Shown piece after piece: positions 41,797-53,153 of a DNA stretch of 64,000 bases. The position numbers and the translations under genes are program-made. The notes under the pieces were generated by a model that was not told where the DNA came from, did not search any database, and worked only from the letters and a program-made list of their open reading frames with translations. The DNA is from Phaeodactylum tricornutum CCAP 1055/1 (lineage: Eukaryota > Bacillariophyta > Bacillariophyceae > Surirellales > Neidiaceae): positions 62,001 to 126,000 of the forward strand of contig NC_011684.1 of NCBI RefSeq assembly GCF_000150955.2, given 5' to 3'. Each line of letters starts with the position of its first letter. Position 1 is the stretch's first letter.

Positions 41797-43125
41797 TCAT
41801 TTGAAGTCCAGCAATCGCAAAGGATCGCTTCGCCAACACAGCCGCGTCAGCGATTCCAAACTATCAATACGTGGATTGTTGATTTCCACCACTCGCGCCA
41901 AGTCTTGTTGCAGCTGTTCTACCTCGGAAATAGAAAGTGCAAATCGAAGGGCGCCTGCATTCTCCCGGAGACGCGTTACTTTCGTAGTTTTTGGAATCAT
42001 TGCGCATTGCTTTTCCAAACCCCAACGGAGCAAGACTTGGGCTGGTGTCACGGAATGTATTTTGGCCAAGAGAAGGACGGGTTCCGCGTGCAGCAGATCC
42101 GATGTCGCGATACTCTTTGGGATTGCCTTGTTTCGATTCCCATCGCCCAAAAGCTGATTCCAAGCCGACTTTCCAGTGTCCTGTCCGCCTAAACTAGCGT
42201 AGGCTTGAACGACAATGCCTTCGCGCTGACAGTATTCCAAAAGATCCGTTTGTGGGTATAACGGGTGAACTTCCACTTGATTGCAAGCCGGTGGCCAAAT
42301 GCTGGCCGACTCTTTGAGCTTACGCAAGTGCTGCACAGTCATGTTGCTGACGCCAATGGCGCGGACCAATCCTTGACGATACGCATCTTCCATGGCACGC
42401 CAGGTCTCGGCGCGCTTTGCAGCCATCGATTCAGCATCGGTTGATGCGTAGACCCAAGGATCCTTTTCGACCTCGTCCTTGTTTCGGCACATTGTAGTCC
42501 AAGCCGGTCCCGGCCAATGCATCAAGTAGAGATCCAGATAGGACGTGTCTAGTCGATTGAGTGAGAGTCTCAGACATTCCATAGTCAAATCGTATCCGTG
42601 GTATTTGCGCCAGTGTTTTGTAGTGAGAAAGATTTCTTCTCGACTATGAACAATACCTTTCTGGAAAGCTTGATTGAGCGCTTGCCCGACCAAACGCTCT
42701 GTTGTTTCCCCGCCGTAGATAAAAGCCGTATCGATCCCTCGATATCCTTGCTGTAGGGCCTGTAAAGTTGCGCTCATGGCTTGCGTTTTGCCCAGTTTGT
42801 ATGTTCCGAATCCCACCCACGGCAAAATAACCGGAGGACGGGACCCTGGTTTCATTTTTGATGCAGTCGTGCTGACCTTCTTGCCATTTAATGGTAGGGG
42901 ATCAGATAGTCGAACACCGTCGGTCAAATGTTGAGCTTTGGCCACCGTAGTTTCTCGAAAATGGGAGGACGATGCGATGTAAATTGTCGGTAGCGCCATT
43001 TTGTGATAAACACCAGGAATACGGGAAGATCTGCGTCGAGAGGTTTCTTTAATTGGCAATGATTTCGACGTGACCATCAGGAAAAAGAACGGTGGAAGGG
43101 ACAGCCGCATAAGCCTCTTTGGCAT
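41797..43125 (-). CDS. Aldo-keto reductase
   Basis: 442 aa. The (alpha/beta)8 AKR core begins near residue 100 with LPWVGFGTYKLG. The catalytic tetrad is visible: D132 and Y137 in GYRGIDTAFIYGG, K170 in FLTTKHW, and H203 in LDLYLMHWPG. Further signatures are GLVRAIGVSNMTVQHL, NQVEVHPLYPQTDLLEYC and, for NADPH binding, AMIPKTTKVTRLREN. AKRs reduce aldehydes and ketones. The N-terminal 95 residues precede the domain: a hydrophobic LPPFFFLMVTSKS stretch and basic RRRSSR may be a signal or targeting sequence, but the start could also lie at the internal Met at residue 43. The gene sits between the two TPR-like paralogues. Confidence 0.88.
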   Translation of the reverse strand: MPKRLMRLSLPPFFFLMVTSKSLPIKETSRRRSSRIPGVYHKMALPTIYIASSSHFRETTVAKAQHLTDGVRLSDPLPLNGKKVSTTASKMKPGSRPPVILPWVGFGTYKLGKTQAMSATLQALQQGYRGIDTAFIYGGETTERLVGQALNQAFQKGIVHSREEIFLTTKHWRKYHGYDLTMECLRLSLNRLDTSYLDLYLMHWPGPAWTTMCRNKDEVEKDPWVYASTDAESMAAKRAETWRAMEDAYRQGLVRAIGVSNMTVQHLRKLKESASIWPPACNQVEVHPLYPQTDLLEYCQREGIVVQAYASLGGQDTGKSAWNQLLGDGNRNKAIPKSIATSDLLHAEPVLLLAKIHSVTPAQVLLRWGLEKQCAMIPKTTKVTRLRENAGALRFALSISEVEQLQQDLARVVEINNPRIDSLESLTRLCWRSDPLRLLDFK

Positions 43126-44204
43126 CGATTTATACGCCAGCTGCCTAACTTGGAAACGGCTTTTACTGTTGGCTGATTCCTTGCGATCGTAGGCTTCCAG
43201 GACCTACGCACCATCCGTTTAATGCTAACGAAAAGGAGATAATGCTCTCTCTTACGTTAGTAGCTACCATCTTGGAACTTCCTACTCTCGGTCACACCAT
43301 CCCGTTCGCACAACCGACCCAACGACCGACCGCACGTACGATCCTTGGGTTGACTGTGACGATGGATTTCACTCCGTCAACAAGCTCCAGGCGATTTCAG
43401 ACCCGGAGATGACGTAGTGCTAGCTACCTTACAAAAAACAGTAAGTGTTTTCACTTATAGCCGGTATCAAACGCAACTTTTGCCCGATCAAACCTCGGCT
43501 TCTCCAAGGACCAACACCGATACAAAGAATGGCTCAAGATTCGCTGGGTATACTTTCCAAGATTAACTTCAAGCTTTCTTCCGGCATCAGTCACACACTC
43601 TCCATGTCAGTGTATCCTGTTGGCGACTCTTTCTTTGAGCTATCGTGACTTGGCCAAAGTGACCACGATTTTTCTGTCTATCATGATTCTGAAAAATGAA
43701 TAGTATCAGAAAAGAACTCTCACCAGTGAAAGCAAAATATAGTAGTAGACCTCGCCCTGACTAGCACGCTGTGTATGGAAAGACCTGGAATCTGATGGAA
43801 GGAAGTTCTATCTAGTAAAAAACGCTGACCAATCATATTCAAGTTTCTTCGGATGTATATGAGCGTTCGAATTGGAATCTATTTTTTTCATTGGAATCAC
43901 GTAAGTACGAGGGATTCTCTGTATCCGAAAGAGCAAGATTATATCTATGGTCCGGTCTTGTTGGGACCATGCTTTGGATCTTAGTTAATGAGCGATGTAT
44001 GTAAGCATTAGCCGAAAATGCATCTCACCTCATACTATATTCACTTTCATCTAATTGAACTTGAGAAGAAATTTATTGATCTTTTGCGCTCCATTAAAAC
44101 AACCGGACCGCTGGTCTTAGTTATACATCCAATTGACTGTGGAACAAAGCAATTTCTTCCTTTCCTCACCGAACTTGTCTTATGTTATAAAAGCCGGAAG
44201 AACC
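43126..44204. other. Intergenic region
   Basis: About 1.1 kb, AT-rich toward the right. No convincing gene; a 67-codon frame (43445-43648) is not called. Upstream of the AKR (minus) and the second TPR-like gene (plus). Confidence 0.45.
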
Positions 44205-45059
44205 ATGCCGGAAGCCACGATGAATAAAACCGACTACAATGGCACGCAAACCACTTACAGAGTCGCCATTGCTCTCAACAACATAGGAGTCGACCTCCTT
44301 GAGAAAGGTTGCTTCTCCCAAGCCTGTGATACACACAAAGATGCCGTTGGAGTGATAATGGAGGCTCACAAGGTCGCAGAACATGTCCATCCCATGATCA
44401 TTGCTTTCCACCGCAACGATTTGTCAAACTTGGTCCTGATCAAAGACTGTCTTCATGCAGCTCTCACTCGTGTTTGCATCTCGCGCGACCCTTCTCGCGA
44501 GACTCATCCCAACAGTCGGATTAATGCAATAAGTGACAAGAATGTCGCGCAAACGCTGGAGAAGATGGGTCAGGTCTTCAATCGGAGTGCAAGCCAACCG
44601 AGTACGACATTTACCTACTCGCCGGTCAAGATCGACTCAGGAAAAAGTATCTCTGATGGCCTTTTACAGTTCAGTCTCGATTTTGAAACAAGTGTTATCC
44701 TTTTCAATTTTGCGATTGCCCACCTTTGTCTGGCCGAGACTGTCGAAGATTCAAAATCCGCCGAAACTCATATGCAGATTGCTCTGCAGCTTCTTTGCTA
44801 TGCAAACGATATAGCTGCTGTAAAGTGCTACGGAGGCGAACATCTTGAGGCACTGAATCTCACTGATCCTTTCCATCTCTATCGCCTGCTGCTTTTGATG
44901 GCTATGATTCTGCAAAATACAGTACGTTTGTTTTGTGTTTTGGGGATGGATGACCGTGCTGGCGAAGCAGCTCAGCGCTTCTTCGATTTGGAAAGTGTTG
45001 CATTACAGCATCGAGAGGTCTTAAGGCTTTATATAACATCAGCTTCCGCGGCAGCTTGA
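44205..45059 (+). CDS. Diatom TPR-like hypothetical protein, paralogue 2
   Basis: About 284 aa from the ATG at 44205 (a second ATG is at 44220). The pattern YRVAIALNNIGVDLLEKG and FSQACDTHKDAVGVIM parallels the protein at 40456-41307, as do SDKNVAQTLEKMGQVF, FNFAIAHLCLAE, ALQLLCYANDIAA and the terminal GEAAQRFFDLESVALQHRE. The two genes are in the same orientation about 2.9 kb apart, with an aldo-keto reductase on the opposite strand between them. They have clearly diverged, so the duplication is not recent. No signal peptide. Function unknown. Confidence 0.7.
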   Translation: MPEATMNKTDYNGTQTTYRVAIALNNIGVDLLEKGCFSQACDTHKDAVGVIMEAHKVAEHVHPMIIAFHRNDLSNLVLIKDCLHAALTRVCISRDPSRETHPNSRINAISDKNVAQTLEKMGQVFNRSASQPSTTFTYSPVKIDSGKSISDGLLQFSLDFETSVILFNFAIAHLCLAETVEDSKSAETHMQIALQLLCYANDIAAVKCYGGEHLEALNLTDPFHLYRLLLLMAMILQNTVRLFCVLGMDDRAGEAAQRFFDLESVALQHREVLRLYITSASAAA

Positions 45060-45634
45060 GGTCAGGCTCTTTAAATTCCATGTACAATAAACATTTTGCA
45101 CCCTCGGCACAATCAGCATAGCAATCGCTGGTTGACATAATGAACGCAGAGCATAGCGGTGGTCTTTAAATAGGCTGCAGAATACACGCATGCGTGAAAA
45201 TTCTCATTTGTTGAAAGAATTTTGGGCTCCACTTACTGTTAGTGTTTTTGAGTACATGGACTCATTGCAGATCAACACTCTGATTTTTTAAAAGGACAGA
45301 GTGGAAGAATTCCTAACCGCAAACTAGTATTAAAGGTGTAAAGTAACGCACAGAAAAGCAATGGTTACTTGGCTTTTAATGCCACTCAAAAATAAAGTTG
45401 AGCGAAGTACACTTCTGTACTGTAATACTCTTCACCAAATTTCAAGCTCCGAGATCCTTTTCTCGTTTCAAAAGAAGCCTATTGGACTCGGAGTCAAGGG
45501 ATAGTGCCTGTGTTTGATCGTATGAACTGCGTTGGAATGTAGTCTCGGGAACGGAAGACAATAAAGCAAGCAGCCATTTTACAAAAGGTGCACATGAATG
45601 AGACGGATCGAGATACGCTATGCTCCACTTCTAT
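45060..45634. other. Intergenic region between convergent genes
   Basis: Nothing recognisable beyond 3' flanks of the TPR-like gene and the SDR gene. Confidence 0.4.
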
Positions 45635-46516
45635 TTACATTTCATCACGGTAGAAGCTGTCATAGAAACCGTTTCTTGTGAATCCACCGTCGACGGATAT
45701 AACTTGACCAGTAATGTATCCAGCCGCTGGAAGACACAAAAAGGCTACCAGAGCCGCCACTTCAACAGGTTCGCCAATTCGGCTCATTGGTGTCCGCTCA
45801 ATCACTGTTCGACGATAGTCATGATTCTTCAAAACCTGCTCCGCCAGTTCAGTTCGAATGTACCATGGTGTAACGCAATTCACGCGAATCCCATCCAAGC
45901 CCCATTCGCAGGCCCAGTTTCCTGTAATTTGATTCATGGCAGCCTTTGTACTTGCGTAGGGTGTACCCGATTTCATGCAGGTAACTCCGGCGACGCTACC
46001 AATATTCACCACACTGCTAGTGCGCGTCCCTGCACTACGTTTCAGTAAAGGGTGGCAAGCCGTTGTTAAGGCGAACATAGATTCAAAATTGGTGCGCCAG
46101 ACAAGTTGTAGATCCTCCATTGTGTATTCGATCGAAGCTTTGCGTATATTGGTGCCAACATTATTGACCAGAATATCCAATGGCCGACCCTGCAGCCAAA
46201 TTCGGATCGATTCCAATAGCTCATGTCTGCCTTCGACGGTCGCTACATCGGCGACAACGCCGGTACAGTCGAAACCGCATTCCTTCCATTTCTTTAAACA
46301 AATATCCAGGTCTTTTTCGTTCCTGGCACAGGTCAAAACTTGGCAACCAAGTTGACCAGCTAGCTCCTCGACGACCGCCAGACCAATTCCTTTGGTACCT
46401 CCGGTAACAACTGCCGTTGATTTTGCCGGTAAATTCCACATTGACGCCGCCACTGCTGAAATGGAGCACCAAAGAGCAATGTAAACCAGAAAGCGATTGT
46501 GGGGAATAAAGCTCAT
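45635..46516 (-). CDS. Short-chain dehydrogenase/reductase (tropinone reductase-like)
   Basis: About 293 aa from the ATG at 46516. A hydrophobic start ([17 protein letters not shown]) suggests a signal peptide or anchor. The NAD(P)-binding motif is [18 protein letters not shown], with CARNEKD after it, the type seen in tropinone reductase-like SDRs. Further hallmarks: NNVGTNIRK (NNAG-like), the catalytic Ser in VNIGSVAGV, and the YxxxK in [12 protein letters not shown], then [14 protein letters not shown] and the closing [16 protein letters not shown]. It would reduce a carbonyl with NADPH. Substrate unknown; many plant relatives of this group have unknown roles too. Confidence 0.88.
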   Translation of the reverse strand: MSFIPHNRFLVYIALWCSISAVAASMWNLPAKSTAVVTGGTKGIGLAVVEELAGQLGCQVLTCARNEKDLDICLKKWKECGFDCTGVVADVATVEGRHELLESIRIWLQGRPLDILVNNVGTNIRKASIEYTMEDLQLVWRTNFESMFALTTACHPLLKRSAGTRTSSVVNIGSVAGVTCMKSGTPYASTKAAMNQITGNWACEWGLDGIRVNCVTPWYIRTELAEQVLKNHDYRRTVIERTPMSRIGEPVEVAALVAFLCLPAAGYITGQVISVDGGFTRNGFYDSFYRDEM

Positions 46517-47007
46517 CTCGATCAATCAGAGAGCGGTGGATACGGGAGATAGCAGAAATATCAACTGCGACGACGTCCTTGAAAATCAGTAGTCAAGTGG
46601 ATTTTGTGAGCGGGGCCGCCCACTCTCGTAGAAAACCCCTACGGCAAGCCTTATATGTGGGGTTCATATCCCTTACAGTTAGTCTATTGGATAAATCTTT
46701 AGAGTTAATTTTAAATTCTTACACCTTTGATCACCTACGAAAGCATGCAGGATCCTTCGGGCCCTAAGACACGATTCCAGCCCGTTATCCTTGCAGTTTT
46801 CTACTAAGCAAAGGACCCGTGATTCACTTGAGTTTACCGAGTGTGAAATCCAAAAGTTGCAAGTAGTCTTTTCAACTAGCTAGAAAAGTACGCAAGCCAG
46901 TCAAAATATATGTTTCAAAAGTCTTCCGGCATGCGCAACACAGTGCATATGGATGTATAAAAGGGATGGGCATATATGCTATTATTCAAAATACGAATGT
47001 ATACACG
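46517..47007. other. Intergenic region
   Basis: Upstream of the SDR and downstream of the cyclin, both minus strand. No gene or repeat recognised. Confidence 0.4.
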
Positions 47008-48111
47008 TTAGAATGTGGACGCTTGCACGCTGCGGGGCGAAATAGAGCGAGATCCATGGCCGGGAAACTGTTCCTCGTAATGGTTCCATACATGCTGGAA
47101 AATAGGGGAAATATCCGACTCCGAATAGCCTGTAAGCCGGACAAGTTCCGCTTTCCAACGGGGTTCTAGTTGCAGCGCAACGCGTGAGGCGAGAATAATC
47201 GCGGCTCCCAGCTTGGTTGGCAAGTACTGCTGGAAAGAGTGCTCCTGCAAAGTCAGATTGCAGAAGAACTCAGCGTACTTTTTGACGTACTTGGGTATCT
47301 TTTCTACAAGACCACGCTCCTGCCAACTATCATCCTCGAAGCATACACCCTTGGCCAAAAAATAGCCTACGACGTGAATAGGAGGAATGGCACGAAGCCG
47401 CCATCCCAAATGACGCAGAACTCTCAGCTCACCCTCTCGAAAAGACAGTGATGTGTGCCCGACGTCGGCAAGTTTCGTAAGTTGCAACAAATCCGGAATA
47501 GGAGGACAGTGTTCTTCTGCTTCTTCATACTTGGCAGCCACAGAAATACAAGCGGTTGCCAGAAGCTGCCACTGACTGCGAGGGATACTCCCTGATCGAA
47601 ATATTTTGTCCAAGTAAAGGACACTCACATGAATAGTGCTGTGATGTAGGCGGCAGTGCTCGCCAACATCACTCATCCAGTCCACAAGATAGCGGCGATA
47701 AGGCAGATAAGACGCGCTGGGATTGTACAGTCCGGGAGCAACATAGTCTACCTGACGTTCCTGAAAATCCCGATAGAGGTCTGCCGTGCAGATATTTAAA
47801 GTGATATCAATATCTTCCTATGTTCGTAGCACCGCCGCAGGCCAACGGACAGAAACAGAGTCGAAAGATCGACCAGCAAGATCGGAGCGTGCGTTAGGTC
47901 GTAGAAGAAAGGCGCGTACGGGAATTGAACAACCCGGGATTGGATATTGACATGACGAAAGACAAATGCGTTGATATTTAACCATATATACAAAACAATA
48001 ACATATACATGTATGATGAGTATATATGATCCTGATCATTTTCGGGACAAGGAGGTGGAAATGCCACGGCGATGGTGAACGTACCTGGATTCCGTAGGGC
48101 TTGGACTCCAT
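47008..48111 (-). CDS. Cyclin (diatom-type), two exons
   Basis: Exon 1 is 48085-48111 (9 codons, MESKPYGIQ) and exon 2 is 47008-47817, separated by a 267-nt intron with a GTACGT donor and ACATAG acceptor. The join is phase 0 and gives about 278 aa. Exon 2 alone has an in-frame stop directly upstream, which supports an upstream exon. The cyclin box begins YRRYLVDWMSDVGEHCRL, with LLATACISVAAKYEEAEEHCPP next, and a second fold from RAIPPIHVVGYFLAKG to YLPTKLGAAIILASRVAL. The motif order is that of CDK-binding cyclins, possibly one of the diatom-specific cyclins. A partner CDK is needed; class cannot be set by eye. Confidence 0.82.
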
Positions 48112-50413
48112 CACTTCTTCCGTTCCTTCTCCACTAAGATTGCAGATCGTAAAAGGTGCTTGCACCCCGTGGCCGATCTGCTGGGAGATGTAGAATTTTT
48201 GGTGAGATTTCAATGATTTTCGAGGCTCAAACTCAACCCAGGACAAAGCGATATTGGCGGAACGGCTCCTCGTTCTTTACGTCATTCCTGTACCACTGAG
48301 CGTGAATGTAGATAAGCCAGGACAATCGGGCGTTGTCAAGTCGACTCGGACATGGTTGAACGATAGATTTGAAAAACAACGTGCAACATTGGAATACGGT
48401 GCGGGATGAATCTGAGATGAAATGTCCTGCTGCACTCATCCAACGAGTATTTCCCTCTCGTACATACCTCAGTCGATTTTAAGAGGTTTTTCTCCGTTAC
48501 GAATGCATCTGAATGGAAGGAGCAAGCAAAGGACATGGTCGCGTTCCGGCTCTCGGCCACTCGGGTGTTGCGGTCCTAGCCGTTTATGCGTTAGTGAAAG
48601 TGACGCCCACCCAAAATTTTGTGAGATCGCTCCCAAGTAGACGCCGGGTCGAACTGAAATCGCACCCGGAGACGTATGCTAGAGTGTCTCTACCAAGGCT
48701 GTTTGTGGACCATGGACAGACTACGAAATTTCCTTGGCGCTCTTTTTCGCGTTTTGCCTCCGACTATTGTTTGAACCAAGCCAACCAGACCGATACTTGG
48801 AAAAGAATTCAACGACCGATTGTCATGCTCGATCGTTGTTTGAATTCGTTAATTGTGAGGAATTTTTTTAAATACCACTTAGATATCTGAATTTAAATAT
48901 ACATATTTTGGTAGGCCTTTTTTATTTGATTGCCTATCAAATTGCGCGAGCGGATGACTTTACGTGTCCTATTTGCCAATTCATTGGCAGTCACGCATGA
49001 ACGCGTTGGGACGGTCCCAGCGAATACTAGTAGTAGTGATCGGCCTTTTCAACGTACTGTTGAAAATCTAGCGACTTCTCTCATTTACGTCTTCGGAACG
49101 GTCCGAGACTACCTATATGTACCTAAATCAAAGAAGCAGGCGATTCTAAAAAAATTCATAAGCCGCTCTAACGGTTACCAAACGAGCCCAACAAAAAGCC
49201 TGCCTTTTCCATGTTTGGACGCGGCTACTAGCTTCTCGAATTAGCTGCGATACCTACTTGGCAGGGTTCTAGGAGGATTGCAACTTCAGATTATTTTCCG
49301 CAATTTTCGTCATCAGCAACATCACGGTGCTCCGAACACTGATGTCTTCATTTGAAAAGAACTCTTCATAGCAGAGATGCTGCGCTCCCTGTTTTAGAGC
49401 AAACATGTTCTGCTCTGCTGCAGAACTTCAAATTTCGGCCCGGGATTGTATGACTGTAGGAGTTGTCCACCTACATTTGTGAATGAACCGATATGTTCTT
49501 TGCGGCGCACAGACCCAGCCTTGGGTCGAGACAATCCTTATGGCTAGAATCATCACCTATGTTATTGAACGTTCGACTGCCGGAAAAGAAACGAATCTGA
49601 ATCAGTATTTCAAGATAGTATCGACAGGGGTCGGCTGTTGCTTTGTCCTGATACTCTTGCGGCAAGAGCTGCATCGTAAGCGATGGTTTTGGCAGCTCCG
49701 AGACTTGTACGCCCGAACTACTCAACATCACGCATGCGATCTTGTTTCCTCTCGTACGATTCGTAATTTCAATCGAATGCGAATATACTATTCCATATTG
49801 TCAGATTGTCTCTTTACAGCATTGCGGCATCTACATGAACTGCTCCATAGATTAAGGAGAGCGACACTCTGTCGGAGAACTGCTTCAAATTTCGATACAG
49901 CCGGAGAACTGCAGCCGCTTGCTCATGCGCCCCGTTCGCTATCCATGGATCGAACGCTTGGAGCAGATCCTGATTTGAGCACGTGGAGGACAGTAGCAGT
50001 TGAAAGGAGGTCGGAATAAAACCTCCTACAATGTGACCCCTTCTTTCGAGCATTATCGTGAAAGCCATCTTCTCAGTACTTGGATCTGAAGCCAAGAGAA
50101 TGGAAAGCTAAGCCTATGAGGAAAGTCATGTTTGCAAATGGTTCGTTGAACATAGTGAAAAGTGCAGCTTCACTCCCGTGTGGCCGTGACACAATTTTCT
50201 TTGCAAAATCCACGCATGATTTCCTATACAATACGTGCGGTCAAAAATACTTTTGGGTAGCACCAAAGTTTGGCCATGGTGGAATGGGTGAACTCACGGT
50301 CAATTTTGTACTATCTCTAAATAACCGTAATTGTCCGGTTTCGAGTGGAACAGAAATTTTATAGAATACTGAGAGCAGAACATTTGTTAATATTAACTGT
50401 GAAACGGACATAA
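48112..50413. other. Long intergenic region
   Basis: About 2.3 kb with no supported gene, between divergently oriented cyclin and PHD genes. The largest frame (49483-50019, 178 codons, plus) has no recognisable motif and unusual composition. Possible 5' UTR of the cyclin in 48112-48250. An AACTGTGAA stretch sits just before the PHD gene start near 50396. Confidence 0.45.
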
Positions 50414-52911
50414 ATGAACCCTCGTAGCGGCCGCCGTTCCACCTCCAGGTCGCGCCTGAGCAGGGAACACCACTTCGGCAGCAAAGTCGATAGGAATGAA
50501 TCGGGCCCAGGAATTGCGCAAGATTGTCGAATAGATGTAGCGGACAATCATTTGCCGTCCGCTCCTTCTAAAGTTGAAAACCAAACTTTTTCTCGTTTTG
50601 GCCATAAACCACCGGTAACAACAGGTTTTGCCAGAGCCGAAGACCATCTGGCATCCTTCGAATCCAACTGTACCGAGCCATTGCTTGAAGCACCGCATTT
50701 CACACGCTCAAGAAACGGCAGTAATAAATCTGGAACGATGGTACGTAATCTAAAGTGCAATTATTGAACGGAGAGAAGCTGAATTACTGGGCCACTGAGC
50801 GTTTACGTGTATCAAAAGCCTTACTGACTGTGAGAACCTTTCCACTGCAAAAGTCCAACGATAACGACACTCAAGATCATGAAGATATCTTTAAGGACAT
50901 GGAAATTTGCGGTGCTTTGTTGGCTTCAATCGACCAACGTGCTTATCATCGGGACCTGTTGCAGGACGCAAACGCGATTCTTGAAGAAATTGTGTTCCCT
51001 CAGTGTTTTCCGTGGACCCACCCAGAGGAGCCCGTTGTTAAGACAATTCCACATGACATCGACGAAATGAGCGCTGTCAAAAAAGCTGGAGACGATCCAA
51101 CCGAGAATCATGGAGCTGTGGAGAGACCTGGGAAGCGGAACAGACTTGCGGGCAACATCAGATCCATGGCTTTCCGCGCTGAGGATCCCGGAGTGGTTCA
51201 AGTAACAAGCCTTAGTATACCTTCTCGATGCCAACGAGAGAGTCTTGCTCTGGGCAGAAGGAAATTTTACGTCGAGTCCATTGATGGAGCGCGTGGTGAA
51301 CTATCGTTACTTGCATTTGAAGAAACACGAGACCGTAAACGCCAACGCAGAGAAATTGAAGTCGCACGCAAAAAAGCGACGTCGATGTCAGTTCGCTTCG
51401 GTTCTACAAGCAGTCGTTCCACCATTTTTGGACGAGGTTCTACCGTTAAGGGTCAAGCCCCGCTTCTTTTACCTGCTGTGCTACCGGTGGAGATACACGA
51501 CGGTAAACGTGTCTCTGCTGCACAAGCCCGCCTTGCCTCCAGTGCGTTGGGCGTCTACGATAGCAGACATGGACTTTTACCCTCTAATGCACCCCGCGTC
51601 GTCACCGGGCGAAATCGCTTATTCTGGAGTGTAAAGGAAGGCCCCACTAGTCGTTCTACTTTTCGGTCACTACTTACCGGACTGAAATACGAGAATGGCA
51701 CACAGAAACGACCGCGGCGAGTCAAAGTTGGGATTCGCGTCAATAGTTCTTTGCTGTCTCTCACAAATGGTGAGATAGACTCATGTACCGAAAAGCTCTC
51801 ACAGTGGACTGCAGGATCAGAAAGTCTACCCGTCAAATATCGAACCCCAAAACCAAACCAAGCCGTTGATACAGTACTTACGGATTCTAAACCAAATATG
51901 GACCACTCGATGTGCTCAATTGATTTCGAATATCTTGTGGCCGAGCTGGCAAAGAATCTCAGACCAAGGACATCGCCAATTTCTATCAACAAAAGATCCA
52001 TGCTACAGCCAAGGCGCCATAGTTTGGGTATCTCGGTCCCCCCTGTTATCGAATGCGTGCCAACCGAGGATGGTCTCTTACGAACTATCTGTATCATGCC
52101 AGGGAAGCTTACTTCCACAAAAGACGAAGTCCCTCCTACTCTTGAGTTGGAGGAAGCAGCCAAAGCCATCGAATCAAATCTTCTTTGTCGCGTTTGCTGG
52201 ATTGACGGTATCGATGGACAAATGCAGTCGTGTGCACGTTGCCAAATGTGCATTCATCGGACTTGCTGCAGAACTCCCGAAGATCCGACACGTCCGCAAT
52301 CCTGGACTTGTGATTCGTGTAGGCACCTTTCGGAAAATACAGATGATGCGGATTTGTTGGAAACAAAGGACTTTCAAAGCTTCGCCTCCCAACGTACCTG
52401 CCACCGATGTTCCCAAAAAGGCGGATCCTTTGCCTATCAAGATGGATACTGGGTGCACGATACATGTCTTGTCTGGGGTGGGGCCTGGAAAGGCGCCAAC
52501 ACGGTCGGAGTCCATCGCTCCGGAGTCTGTGCATTGTGCTCGCACTCATCGTCGTACCTCGTCAAGTGCGCCGCGAAAGGTTGTCTGGTCCAATTCCATC
52601 CCAGTTGCGCCGCGGTGACTTCGGCCGTTTCCCGACGGCACTACGAAGCGTCCACGGCGCGGGCGAAACCCGACCCATTAGAACGGGATACATTTTTGTG
52701 TACCCAATACCACCTCGACATGCTCTGCGTAGTACTCGGCAGCGGATACACGGACCGTATCCTACCCGTGGCGTTTTGCGGATACCATCACCCGCAACGA
52801 CGCGTGGATTGGAAGGGCTTGCCCCCCGGTGCCATGCGGGTGAACGCTGCCATTCGGGTACCTCCGCATAGGAGCTACAATGTGTCCGTGGCCGCTGTGA
52901 ACGAAAAGTAG
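50414..52911 (+). CDS. PHD / extended-PHD chromatin protein (JADE/BRPF-like zinc fingers), two exons
   Basis: Exon 1 50414-50740 and exon 2 50854-52911 join in phase 0 across a 113-nt intron (GTACGTAAT donor, a TTACTGAC branch-like site, CTGCAAAAG acceptor), giving about 794 aa. The first 550 residues are basic and low-complexity. A canonical PHD finger begins CRVCWIDGIDGQMQSCARC and ends SWTCDSCRH. It is followed by TCHRCSQKGGSFAY..HDTCLVWGG (zinc knuckle) and an extended PHD ending with VCALCSHSSSYLVKCAAKGC and FHPSCAA. This PHD-knuckle-ePHD order is that of JADE/BRPF/AF10 proteins, which read histone H3 and recruit acetyltransferases or methyltransferases. No EPL1 domain is visible, so partner class is open. 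Confidence 0.85.
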
Positions 52912-53153
52912 CGAACTACACTAAAAAGACCATGACCGTTGGTTCTGGTGTTGACCTGTTGGTATCGTCGTGGCAAAATAGTCTTAGCGTATTACTATCT
53001 TCATCCTGTATTCAGGCCTACTTTTGTCTCGCCGGGACGACGTACCCTGAGAGACTGTTGTGAATTGACGGTGACCAACAAAAATTCCGATACCCAAGCA
53101 AAGCGTTGCCCGTAAGCGTCCTGCACATCCGCGTGGTCGCTTTTTCCAAAGGG

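Noticed and set aside
41546-42157. 203-codon frame antisense to the aldo-keto reductase
   Set aside because: Shadow of a well-supported gene on the other strand.
49483-50019. 178-codon plus-strand frame
   Set aside because: No motif, unusual composition, and other frames overlap on the opposite strand; likely chance.
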